Shown in pieces: positions 53,426-62,028 of a stretch of 64,000 bases of DNA. The stretch comes from Allopusillimonas sp048270225 (lineage in GTDB: Bacteria; Pseudomonadota; Gammaproteobacteria; Burkholderiales; Burkholderiaceae_B). The notes under the pieces were generated by a model, which searched no databases, had not been told where the DNA came from, and saw only the letters and a list, made by a program, of their open reading frames with translations. Where the stretch lies: assembly GCA_048270225.1 (NCBI GenBank), contig JBLWTG010000008.1:144798-208797 (forward strand), written 5' to 3'. The translations under genes and the position numbers were made by a program. Within the stretch, counting starts at the first letter, position 1. Every line of letters begins with the position of its first letter.

Positions 53426-53938
53426 TCAGGAAGCGGCGAGCGTGCGTTGCAGTTGGGGCAATAGCCCGCCCGCAGCCGCCATGTCGACCAGGAAGGTTGG
53501 GATTTTCTGACAGGCAAGCACACGTGAAGGCTGCCCCGCCTCGCTGCTGCCACTATCATAGACACGCAATACCGACTGCTCGGTATCAATCTCGATCTGG
53601 CTATCCTCGGGAATGAGCTCCGCTTCCGGGCACACAATGGCGAGCAGACCCAGGTTGAAGGCGTTGCGGAAATAGAGCCCGCTGAACGAGGGTGCAATCA
53701 CGGCCTTTACGCCCAGCTGCACCAGCACGCCGACCGCCTGCTCCCGCGAAGACCCGATGCCAAAGCCCGGGCCGGCGACCAGCACATCGCCGGACTGCAA
53801 GGCATCGGCCAGCCCCGGATAACGGCTTTCCAGGCAATGGCCCGCCATCTCGGCCAGCTCCAGTTTCATATAGGCGCCCGGCGCAAGCGAGTCGGTATCG
53901 ACGTTTTCGCCCACGCGCCATACTCGATGACGTTCCAT
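53426..53938 (-). CDS. aconitase-family hydratase small subunit (LeuD-like)
   Basis: A 170-residue swivel subunit with intact family motifs: NVDTDSLAPG (Asp14, Asp16), the active-site GSSREQA (Ser63, Ser64, Arg65) and APSFSGLYFRNAFNLGL. Start ATG overlaps the stop of the large-subunit gene by one base (TAATG), so synthesis is coupled. It should complete the hydratase active site. It contrasts with the degenerate paralogue at 38715. Confidence 0.9.
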   Translation of the reverse strand: MERHRVWRVGENVDTDSLAPGAYMKLELAEMAGHCLESRYPGLADALQSGDVLVAGPGFGIGSSREQAVGVLVQLGVKAVIAPSFSGLYFRNAFNLGLLAIVCPEAELIPEDSQIEIDTEQSVLRVYDSGSSEAGQPSRVLACQKIPTFLVDMAAAGGLLPQLQRTLAAS

Positions 53939-55212
53939 TATCGGCCCTCCGCCAGAACAAGCCGGGGATCGGCAATCCGCCCGGTGAGCGCAGACGCTGC
54001 AACGGTATACGGCGAGGCAAGATAGACATTTGCGTCCGCGGAACCCATGCGGCCCTTGAAGTTGCGGGCAGTACTGGAGATAACGTTGGAGGCGCCAGCC
54101 AGCGCATTTCCGTAACCCGAGCAGGCACCGCAGGAGGTTGCAAACACCTGCGCGCCCGCATTGATCAAGATGTTCATGGTTCCGTCTTCCTGTGCAAGCT
54201 GTTGGTCGCGCAGCGTGGCAGGAGCAACCATAAGCCGCACGCCCGGATCGACGCGCCGCCCTTTCAACACCTGGGCGGCTGCTCGAAGGTCATCCAGCTT
54301 GGCGCCTGTACAGGCGCCAATGTAGGCAACCTGGACTGCCGTGCCGCTTACGTCATCGACCGGATGCACATTGGCAGGGCTGTGCGGAGCCGCCACCATA
54401 GGCGCGAGCGCAGAGGCATCAAAGTCGCGTGTATCGCGCTCTGCCTCGTCATCCGTCTTCCAGTGTTCCAGATCGATATCCGCATCTACGCCCACGGTTC
54501 GCAGATAATCCACCGTTGTCTGGTCTGGCGCAATCAGGCCTACTTGCGCACCCAACTCGGCGCTCATGTTGGACAAGGTCATGCGTTCCTGCATGGACAG
54601 CGCTGACACTGCCTCGCCGGTATACTCAATGGCACTGTAGTTGGCACCGTTGGTCCCATACAGGCCGGTCATGTGCAGCATCATATCCTTGGCGGTGACG
54701 CCTTCGGCCAACCGGCCAGACCACTGCATGGAGATCGTCGGCGGTGTCCTGACCCAAATTTTTCCCGTCACCACTACACCGAGCATTTCGGTGCTGCCAA
54801 TGCCAAACATATAGGCGCCGAAAGCGCCGCCCGTGGGCGAGTGCGAGTCTCCGCCAACGCAAAACATGCCGGGGCGCAGATGCCCTTGCTGAGGCAGCAC
54901 GACGTGACAGATACCTATTGAGTCATAGACATGCGGAAGCTGCTGGTCGCGGGCCCAGTCGCGGGCGATCTTCAGAATACGCCGCGAATCATCGTCCTCT
55001 TCGGGCACGTAGTGATCCATGACCAGAACAACCCTGGATTTATCCCAGATCTGGGCACCCAGCTTCTCGAGCATGGGCTTAAGACGCCGGGGGCCGCTGG
55101 AGTCATGAAACATGGCCAAATCCACGCTGCAGGTCACGATTTCGTCCACGGCCACCGCGTCGCGGTGACAGGCACGTGCAATCAATTTCTGAGCTAGCGT
55201 CAGCGCAGCCAT
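53938..55212 (-). CDS. aconitase-family hydratase large subunit (LeuC-like)
   Basis: A 424-residue LeuC/DmdA-type subunit with cluster ligands Cys301 (YIGACTG), Cys361 and Cys364 (SCGACSG), and GGDSHSPTGGAFGAY. It forms a hydratase or isomerase of a dicarboxylic or tricarboxylic acid with 53426. No leucine genes are present, so a catabolic role is favoured. ATG 55212 follows AAGGA. A candidate GntR site lies 45 bases upstream (55258-55277). First gene of the operon to 52517. Confidence 0.88.
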   Translation of the reverse strand: MAALTLAQKLIARACHRDAVAVDEIVTCSVDLAMFHDSSGPRRLKPMLEKLGAQIWDKSRVVLVMDHYVPEEDDDSRRILKIARDWARDQQLPHVYDSIGICHVVLPQQGHLRPGMFCVGGDSHSPTGGAFGAYMFGIGSTEMLGVVVTGKIWVRTPPTISMQWSGRLAEGVTAKDMMLHMTGLYGTNGANYSAIEYTGEAVSALSMQERMTLSNMSAELGAQVGLIAPDQTTVDYLRTVGVDADIDLEHWKTDDEAERDTRDFDASALAPMVAAPHSPANVHPVDDVSGTAVQVAYIGACTGAKLDDLRAAAQVLKGRRVDPGVRLMVAPATLRDQQLAQEDGTMNILINAGAQVFATSCGACSGYGNALAGASNVISSTARNFKGRMGSADANVYLASPYTVAASALTGRIADPRLVLAEGR

Positions 55213-55257
55213 GGAGGTCCTTCTACAGGTAGTGGAGTCGTGGGCCTTATTGTAGAG

Positions 55258-55277
55258 ATGTACTTATAACAATACAA
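55258..55277. promoter_or_regulatory. candidate GntR operator upstream of the LeuC-like gene
   Basis: Minus strand TTGTATTGTTATAAGTACAT matches the site at 50673-50692 in 18 of 20 positions. The first half is identical and the second half weakly retains the palindrome. It sits 45 bases before ATG 55212, mirroring the other site. Confidence 0.55.
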
Positions 55278-55345
55278 GTTAAAAATCGATTGTGCGATGC
55301 GCACGGGCGGACGGCAGCGTCCGCTCATGCGCCATGCCTCGGTGC

Positions 55346-56218
55346 TTACTTGCCCAGTGCTTTCTTCAACTCGTGCTGCGACTGCTCCCATCCCTGGGCG
55401 GGAACCATCTGATCCTCCTGCGCCAGGATCTGGTCGAGCTGTGCGCACACGGTATCGACAGGATTGTTGCTGTCGTCCACGTATATGCCCCGCGTCATGG
55501 TGATGTGAGCAGACTCGAAGCTTCCGCCGCCAGCCAGCAATATCATGCGTGTGGGCGCATCGTCGCTCACCAGCGCAACCAGTCCGGTGCTGACGCGCTC
55601 CGGCGTCAGCACCGACTCTGCCTCGCTGGGCAGCAGGCCCTCAGTCATGGCCGTCATGGCCGTGGGCGCCAGGCAATTCACGCGGATATTGTGCTTGACG
55701 CCCTCGAGCGCCAGCGTCTGCATGAAGCCGACCAGCGCCATCTTCGCAGCGCCGTAGTTCGACTGCCCGAAGTTCCCGTACAAGCCCGAGGAGGATGTCG
55801 TCATCACGATGCGCCCATATTCTTGCGCCTGCATGGATGCCCATACAGCCTTGGTAGCATTCACCGACCCCATGACATGCACTTCCATCACCTGACGGAA
55901 CTCCTCCAACGACATTTTCGCGAAACTGCGGTCACGCAGAATGCCCGCATTATTCACCAGTATGTCGATGCGGCCGAACGACGAAATGGCGTGATCAGCC
56001 ATGGCCTGCATGTCTTCAGGCCGCGTTACATCACCCTTGTATGCAATCGCAACGCCGCCGGCCTTGCAGGCCTCGTCTGCAACGCGCTGTGCCGCATCGC
56101 CCACGTCGTTCACAACTACGCGCGCGCCCTGACGCGCAAGTTCCAGGACGTGAGCGCGGCCAAGCCCTGCGCCCGCTCCGGTAACAATCGCCACCTTGCC
56201 ATCCAGTTTTTTTGACAT
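55346..56218 (-). CDS. short-chain dehydrogenase/reductase (3-hydroxyacyl-CoA type)
   Basis: A 290-residue SDR. TGAGAGLGRAH (13-23), NNAG (89-92), catalytic Ser around 142-144, Tyr155 and Lys159 (YGAAK). It resembles the N-terminal part of peroxisomal HSD17B4-like 3-hydroxyacyl-CoA dehydrogenases, but the long C-terminal extension (about 250-290) is unassigned. The ATG at 56218 or the adjacent 56221 both follow GGAGAAAG. It lies between the LeuC-like gene and the large fusion gene, with 93 bases to the latter, perhaps cotranscribed with it. Confidence 0.9.
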   Translation of the reverse strand: MSKKLDGKVAIVTGAGAGLGRAHVLELARQGARVVVNDVGDAAQRVADEACKAGGVAIAYKGDVTRPEDMQAMADHAISSFGRIDILVNNAGILRDRSFAKMSLEEFRQVMEVHVMGSVNATKAVWASMQAQEYGRIVMTTSSSGLYGNFGQSNYGAAKMALVGFMQTLALEGVKHNIRVNCLAPTAMTAMTEGLLPSEAESVLTPERVSTGLVALVSDDAPTRMILLAGGGSFESAHITMTRGIYVDDSNNPVDTVCAQLDQILAQEDQMVPAQGWEQSQHELKKALGK

Positions 56219-56311
56219 CATTCTTTCTCCGTCTTGCATCGTCAATGTGCTGCGCACGCGGCCAGCTGTTAAAGACGATGTAGAGTTCTTGTGTTTTTAC
56301 AATGCCATGGC

Positions 56312-59300
56312 TTATGGAACCATGCGCAACACTGAAGGATAATCGAAAGTGCCATCAAGGTGGGCTGGTCCTGGCTGGTATAGTCGCAACACCAGATAGA
56401 AGCCGGCTTCCGCCGGCGATGGCAGCCAGTTCCGTTCAGGACCAGGATCATGCGCCTGAATGCAGATGCTCAAGCCGCCGTCTGCATCATGGAGCAGGCC
56501 CTTGGTACGGTCGCCGATCGAGTGTCGATTGATCGGGTTGGCTACCAAGAGACAATCGCTGCGCCGGTAAAGCGTGATCGACCAGAATGCTCCGACCTGC
56601 GGCCCTTTTCCCGGTGCAAAGCGCAGTGTGTACCTGTGTTGACCGCTGAGCTCATCCCCATCCGCATCCACCTCCGCCATGATATACATCGCTTCGTTCA
56701 CACCTAAGGTGCCGATCCAGTTACGTGCAACGCGGGCCCGGGTCATCAGGTCGTTCCCAAAGCTGTCATGAACAGTGACTGCTGTCGTCCAGCCGCCGCC
56801 AAGCTCGGAAGGCTGCGCCGTCTCGCGCAAATCGATATACACGTCGTTCAAGGACGCCTGGAGTTCATCTGGCTCAGGAGGCCATCCGAGAAGCGACGTG
56901 GCGGGAGGATTACGCGCTATCATCGACTCCAGCACTTCGAGATACTCGCGAGCATCGGGAATTCCTGTATCCCGATTGTTCAACAGGCTATCGATACGCG
57001 ATAACGCCGGAGCCCCATCTGGCCGAACGATGTTGAACTGATCCTGTAGTGCATGGACCTGCGCAAGATCGTCGGGATCGGCGTCGGCCAGGATTCTTCC
57101 TATAACCCATACGTCGTCCCCCGGTGCAGTGATGCAGTGCATGCCGGCCGGCACGGGTCCGGTCCAGTCCGGCCCATGCACAAACAGGCGCTGCGCGCTT
57201 CCGCCCGTGGTCCGCCGCCCTGCGTAGGCCCAGGGATTAGTCCATGCGTCCAGAAACCCCAGCACCCAGTATCGCTGGCCCATCTCAGGAACTTCGATGA
57301 TCACCGGACCGGACGAGAGGTCCAACCAGGCGTTCGTGAACAGGGTATCGTTATTCGGCGTGACAACTTCCTTGTCGTCGGGCCCGCGCAATCGTCGGGT
57401 GTGGGTGAACTGGTTCACCCAGCGCATGCGAGACTGTGCACTGTCACCGGCAAACCCTCGGCCGGGATGCTTGCGTGCGGTGTTTGAAGCACGCATCCGC
57501 GCCATCTCGAAAAGCGGCAGCGTCGCAATCACAGCATTCCTGACGGACGGGCGTTCGGCCATGCCCGCATCAGTCAAAAGCACCGCATCAAGCGCGAACG
57601 CCCCCTGCCCTTCAGGCAGAACAATGAATGGATTAAGTTCCACCGAATCAAGCGCCGGACCGGCAGCGATGGCGAACTGCGAGACGCTCACTATTGCATC
57701 AGCCAACGCCTCCAGATCCGCAGGCGGAGCACCGCGGTAACCTCGAAAAAGCGGCGCAATCTTCAGCTCGGCTATCATGTCGTGCGCCTGATTACGGTCC
57801 ACCGGCGCGAGACGAAAGACCACGTCTCCCAGCAACTCAACATTCACACCGCCTGACCCGAGCATCACCAACGGCCCCAATACCGGATCCCTTCGCACTC
57901 CGACGATGCACTCCACGCCACCCCGCACCATGGGCGCAACCAGCACGCCTTCCACCTCGGCTGAGGGCGCCTTGATACGCATACTCTCCAGTATCCGATC
58001 ATAAGCGGCGCCCGCTTCATCTTCATCGCGAACATTGAGAACAACGCCACCGATATCGCTCTTGTGCGTAATGCCGGCACAGAGCACTTTCATCACTACC
58101 GGAAAGCCAAGCGTGCGAGCCTGTGCGACCGCTTCCTCGCGGGACTGTGCCCGACGAAACGATACAACGGGAACCCCGGATGCCCGCAGCACTTCCATTG
58201 CATCAGCCTCGTTATAAGGAACACACCGCAAACTGAGCGTATCGCTAGATGCCTCTGACGCCGAAACAGCCCGGCGACTATGTTTAAAGAAAAAATCCAT
58301 GGCCGCAAGCACCCGGATGGCCCTGGCAGGATCAGAAAAGCACAGACTCCCATATGCTTCAAGCGCGCGCTGCTGCGCTGCGTCGGCCAACGTACAGAAC
58401 ATGACCAGCCGTCCGGGAAAGTCGCGCCGCAAATCCTTGGCGAGCTGTTGTTGTATGGCCTTCATCACGGGGGTGCTGCCGAACGCCGCCAGGAAAATCA
58501 ACAAGCTGCCATGGCCGGCTTCTCCAAGCATCGCCCTGGCAGCCACTTCCAACAGCTCTGGCTCTGCCGTGACCTGCCCGGTGATATCAACGGGGTTCTG
58601 TGTCGCGGCAAGCGGCGCGCGAGCCCGGATAGAGGCCTGCGCGGCAGCGGGCAGTTCCGCAACATCCAGCCCCGCCTGTGCGGCGTCGTCGGCCATCATG
58701 ACGCCCACACCACCCGAGACCGTCAACAGACCAACGCTTCTGTTTCCCGGCAACCCAGACACGGCAAGACAATGAGCTATGTCGAAGAACTCTTCTATCG
58801 TGCTCGCACGCCAGGCGCCGTGCTGTTGGAATAGCGCCTGATAGGCCACGTCGTCGCCCGCCAACGCCGCGGTGTGTGACGCTGCCGCCATCGCGCCAAG
58901 AGGAGTGCGCCCCACCTTCACTACGACCACTGGCTTGCCAGCTGCATGGGCCAGGTCCAATGCGTCTCTGAGCTTGTCGCCGTCCCGACAGCCCTCCAGA
59001 TAAGCCATGATGACCTCGGTCGCTGCATCCTTTGCCATCCAGGCGATGCAATCTGCCACGTCGATATCCGACTCGTTGCCAGTCGTCACCCAGGCAGACA
59101 GGCCAACGTCGCGTTCACGTGCCATGGCGTATGCATATGCACCGAAAGCACCACTCTGGCTGACCATCCCCACCTTGCCGCGCTTAGCCAACCCAGTCGA
59201 CACAACAGGAGAAAATGTCGCATATACGGATTGCGCCACGTTCATGAACCCGAGACAGTTGGGGCCCAACACACGAATTCCAGCCGCATTGGCCTTGTCC

Positions 59301-59656
59301 GCGAACATGCGCTGCATCGTTCTACCCTCATCACCCACCTCGGCAAATCCGGCCGAAAACATCACGATATTGTTTACGTTCGCCTCGATCGCATCGTCGA
59401 GGGCCGCCAGCGCGCTCGACGCGGGTATCGCGAAAATGGCAAGATCAATGGGTTGGCCAATCGCCCGAAGTGAAGCGAAGGCAGAAAGCCCCTCAATAGT
59501 TGCACTCCTGGCGTTGACCGGGAATATTTCCCCCTGATAACCGTGCTCCAGAAGATAACGGACAGGCATGGCCCCGATCTTGCCGGGCGTGGATGACGCG
59601 CCTACAACAGCGATGGAACGAGGGGAAAGAAACGAGTCGAGATCGGACAGAGTCAT
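56312..59656 (-). CDS. NDP-forming acyl-CoA synthetase fused to DUF1254/DUF1214
   Basis: An 1114-residue chain. Residues 1-700 form a complete NDP-forming acetyl-CoA synthetase: CoA-binding domain (SIAVVGASSTPGKIG), succinyl-CoA ligase-like domains with phosphohistidine His261 (ASHTAALAGDD), and ATP-grasp with HKSDIGGV (531-538). From about 702 a DUF1254 domain follows (NNDTLFTNAWLDL, EMGQRYWVLGFLDAWTN), then DUF1214 at about 960-1110 (VANPINRHSIGDRT, NWLPSPAEAGFYLVLRLY). No signal peptide is seen. DUF1254 proteins are usually separate and often exported. The reaction of the fusion is unknown. Clean frame, single stop. Confidence 0.9.
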   Translation of the reverse strand: MTLSDLDSFLSPRSIAVVGASSTPGKIGAMPVRYLLEHGYQGEIFPVNARSATIEGLSAFASLRAIGQPIDLAIFAIPASSALAALDDAIEANVNNIVMFSAGFAEVGDEGRTMQRMFADKANAAGIRVLGPNCLGFMNVAQSVYATFSPVVSTGLAKRGKVGMVSQSGAFGAYAYAMARERDVGLSAWVTTGNESDIDVADCIAWMAKDAATEVIMAYLEGCRDGDKLRDALDLAHAAGKPVVVVKVGRTPLGAMAAASHTAALAGDDVAYQALFQQHGAWRASTIEEFFDIAHCLAVSGLPGNRSVGLLTVSGGVGVMMADDAAQAGLDVAELPAAAQASIRARAPLAATQNPVDITGQVTAEPELLEVAARAMLGEAGHGSLLIFLAAFGSTPVMKAIQQQLAKDLRRDFPGRLVMFCTLADAAQQRALEAYGSLCFSDPARAIRVLAAMDFFFKHSRRAVSASEASSDTLSLRCVPYNEADAMEVLRASGVPVVSFRRAQSREEAVAQARTLGFPVVMKVLCAGITHKSDIGGVVLNVRDEDEAGAAYDRILESMRIKAPSAEVEGVLVAPMVRGGVECIVGVRRDPVLGPLVMLGSGGVNVELLGDVVFRLAPVDRNQAHDMIAELKIAPLFRGYRGAPPADLEALADAIVSVSQFAIAAGPALDSVELNPFIVLPEGQGAFALDAVLLTDAGMAERPSVRNAVIATLPLFEMARMRASNTARKHPGRGFAGDSAQSRMRWVNQFTHTRRLRGPDDKEVVTPNNDTLFTNAWLDLSSGPVIIEVPEMGQRYWVLGFLDAWTNPWAYAGRRTTGGSAQRLFVHGPDWTGPVPAGMHCITAPGDDVWVIGRILADADPDDLAQVHALQDQFNIVRPDGAPALSRIDSLLNNRDTGIPDAREYLEVLESMIARNPPATSLLGWPPEPDELQASLNDVYIDLRETAQPSELGGGWTTAVTVHDSFGNDLMTRARVARNWIGTLGVNEAMYIMAEVDADGDELSGQHRYTLRFAPGKGPQVGAFWSITLYRRSDCLLVANPINRHSIGDRTKGLLHDADGGLSICIQAHDPGPERNWLPSPAEAGFYLVLRLYQPGPAHLDGTFDYPSVLRMVP

Positions 59657-59847
59657 GGGTAGCTTGGCAGGTTATAAACAATGGGGCCTCTGCGCAACGC
59701 GGCACGGATCTGCAACTCGCGGGCAACAGAGGCCAATGCGGCCAAGATAGTCACCGATCTTTTATAACGCAAGCTTAGTTTTTCTATTATTCTATAATTT
59801 AAGATTATATATAGCAGATTTCCCGCTAAAATCTGTGTTCTGCCAAA

Positions 59848-60768
59848 CTAGCGGGTCCGCAGCAAGGCGCCATCTTCCCAACGAGTCGCCGCCTCAAGCG
59901 TGAAATCCAGAAAGCTCTCCACAGCGGGAGACAGCGATGATCGCCTGCGCGCAAAAATGGCAATGCGCCATGTGACCGTCGGCTGACGCAAAGGCCGAAA
60001 CGCCAACCCGAAGCCCTCGACCAGCGATCTGGCCATCGATGGGCAAATTACACAGCCTGGCCTTACCTTCAGAAAGGACAGCGCGGTATTGACGCGGTGA
60101 ACAGGCACAATATCTTTGGGATGATGCCGACGCGGCACGTTGCCCAGTACGTTGAGCGACAGATTGGGCATATAGTTGAACAGCGGACGCTCTCGCAAGT
60201 CTTTCCAGCTTACCGAATCGCCGGCCGCAAGCGGGTCATCAGAGCGGATTGCTATCCATAAAGGGTCGACACGAATCATGTGCACCTCTATGGACTCATC
60301 TGTCATCACCCCAGCGGGACCAAAGCCGATATCCGCGCTGCCGCTGTGCAGTCCTGCAAGCACCTGCTCAATAGGCACGTCATCAAACCTGACATCAACA
60401 CCCGGATGGCGCTCACCGTATCCCGCAATCAGTTCAGGCAACAATGTGCAGGACAACGTTTCAGGTGCCGCTACCCGGACAAGCCCCCTGCGTAATTCCT
60501 TGAGATTCGTGACACTTTCCAGCGCTTCCTCAAGATTGACAAGCAACCGCCTCACCATGGGTTCGAACGCAACACCGACTACAGACGGTCCCACGCTACG
60601 CGTATTGCGATCCAACAGGCGTACACCCAGCCTGCTTTCCAACTCCTTGACCAGGCCGCTCAGCGCAGCCTGCGACAGATGCATGGTTTCGGCTGCCTCA
60701 GAAAAGCTGCCGCACTCAAGCACTGCTACGAATGCACGCAGTTGTCTCAGCGTTACTTCAGGTGTCAT
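59848..60768 (-). CDS. LysR-family transcriptional regulator
   Basis: A 306-residue LysR protein with HTH (TLRQLRAFVAVLECGSFSEAAETMHLSQAALSGLVKELE, residues 5-43) and effector domain from about residue 92. It is divergent from the Bug gene at 60950. Its stop is 191 bases before the synthetase start, a gap with AT-rich minus-strand promoter-like sequence (59765-59825) and an 8-base repeat GGCCTCTG/CAGAGGCC (about 59684-59733). No gene is in that gap. Confidence 0.92.
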   Translation of the reverse strand: MTPEVTLRQLRAFVAVLECGSFSEAAETMHLSQAALSGLVKELESRLGVRLLDRNTRSVGPSVVGVAFEPMVRRLLVNLEEALESVTNLKELRRGLVRVAAPETLSCTLLPELIAGYGERHPGVDVRFDDVPIEQVLAGLHSGSADIGFGPAGVMTDESIEVHMIRVDPLWIAIRSDDPLAAGDSVSWKDLRERPLFNYMPNLSLNVLGNVPRRHHPKDIVPVHRVNTALSFLKVRPGCVICPSMARSLVEGFGLAFRPLRQPTVTWRIAIFARRRSSLSPAVESFLDFTLEAATRWEDGALLRTR

Positions 60769-60949
60769 GGCACTTCCTTTACGTAGCAGGCTAATGTCGC
60801 TATTTATAAGCCAAGCTTTTAATTAATAAAGAAAATCAAGCTTGTCCTAATAGATAGGTAAAACTATTATCGCATCAAGAAACGGGGGATTGGCACTTTC
60901 TCTGGATGCTTTGCCAGATGCTCAGCACCCTTAAAACGATCAGGAGACA

Positions 60950-61939
60950 ATGATGAAAATTACCCGGCGAGAACTATTGGGCGCCGCAGCCGCAGGCCTT
61001 TGCACCAGCATTGCCCCGCGTGTTTTTGCGCAAAACAACTGGCCTTCGCGACCTGTCAAAATCATCTCTCCCTATGGCGTGGGCGGGCCAAACGATCTCT
61101 CGGCACGCATGATAGGAGAAGTGCTGGCGCAAAGACTTGGACAGTCCTTTGTCGTTGAGAACAAGACGGGCGCTGGCACCCGCGTGGGCAATAATTATGT
61201 GGCGCACGCATCGCCTGACGGCTACACCATACTGTATACCGCAGCGCCCTACTCAACGCTGGAAGCCTTGTACGGCAAGCTCAATTATGATCCGAAAAAG
61301 GACCTTCAACCGGTGGCCATGGTGGCGACGGTTCCTCTCTTTCTGGTCGTCAACGCCGATACGCCCATCAAGACTGTGCAAGACCTGATCGCCTACGGAA
61401 AATCACAGTCCAAAGGCCTGACGCTAGGCTCACCCGGCTATGGCTCGCTGCCGCATCTGGCTCAAGAACTTCTGCTGCGAGACTCGGACACGAAAGGATT
61501 GATCGTCCAGTACCGAGGCGACGTCGCGGCCTACACAGAATTATTGGCGGGCCGTCTTGACGCGACGCTCACCGCGATCACCTCTGCACTGCCTCATATC
61601 CAGAACGGGAAACTTCGCGTGCTAGGCGTAGCTTCGGAATCGAAAAGCGAGATATATCCAGAGGCACTTACGTTGCGGGAACAAGGACTCCCAAATGTCG
61701 TTGCCTCAGGCTGGTACGGCTTCCTGGCGCCTTCTGCGGTTCCCCGCGCCATCATTGATCGTCTGGATACCGAGATCAATCACACGCTGAATGATCCTGA
61801 CATGCGAAAGAGGCTACTCGCACAAGGCATGGAGCCCAAACCAGGCAGCGCCGCCGACTTCCGTCGGTTTATCAATGCCGAGATGGAAAAATGGGGTGAC
61901 GTCATCAAGAAAGCCGGCATCAAGGCAGAAGCCAGCTAG
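60950..61939 (+). CDS. Bug-family (TctC-like) periplasmic solute-binding protein, Tat-like signal
   Basis: A 329-residue Bug receptor. The N-terminus MMKITRRELLGAAAAGLCTS has a twin-arginine-like TRRELLG before the hydrophobic core, suggesting Tat export. Mature motifs WPSRPVKIISPYGVGGPNDLSAR and VVENKTGAGTRVGN, and VQYRGDVAAYTELLAGRLDA in place of the usual VPYKG. AGGAG precedes ATG. Divergent from LysR at 60768. No TctA/TctB partners nearby. Confidence 0.92.
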   Translation: MMKITRRELLGAAAAGLCTSIAPRVFAQNNWPSRPVKIISPYGVGGPNDLSARMIGEVLAQRLGQSFVVENKTGAGTRVGNNYVAHASPDGYTILYTAAPYSTLEALYGKLNYDPKKDLQPVAMVATVPLFLVVNADTPIKTVQDLIAYGKSQSKGLTLGSPGYGSLPHLAQELLLRDSDTKGLIVQYRGDVAAYTELLAGRLDATLTAITSALPHIQNGKLRVLGVASESKSEIYPEALTLREQGLPNVVASGWYGFLAPSAVPRAIIDRLDTEINHTLNDPDMRKRLLAQGMEPKPGSAADFRRFINAEMEKWGDVIKKAGIKAEAS

Positions 61940-61953
61940 CCGACCCGTCCGAT

Positions 61954-61983
61954 GTCCAGCGTAAAAGCGCTGTAACGCTGGAC
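61954..61983. terminator. stem-loop between convergent Bug and Slam genes
   Basis: Perfect 9-base arms GTCCAGCGT (61954-61962) and ACGCTGGAC (61975-61983) with a 12-base loop. It lies 15 bases after the Bug stop and 45 bases from the convergent Slam-like stop. No T-run follows; a bidirectional terminator is most likely by position. Confidence 0.5.
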
Positions 61984-62028
61984 GCAGCGCCGAGTCTCGC
62001 TACCATTCCGAGCAGGCGCACCACCTGC

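Noticed and set aside
53692..54606. 304-codon open frame opposite LeuC/LeuD-like genes
   Set aside because: Composition is low-complexity Arg/Ala/Pro, typical of a shadow frame.
53938..55212. leucine biosynthesis isopropylmalate isomerase
   Set aside because: No leuA or leuB nearby, and the gene lies with a lyase, Bug receptor and GntR regulator.
55292..56215. 307-codon open frame opposite the SDR gene
   Set aside because: Antisense shadow; the SDR on the other strand has all catalytic residues.
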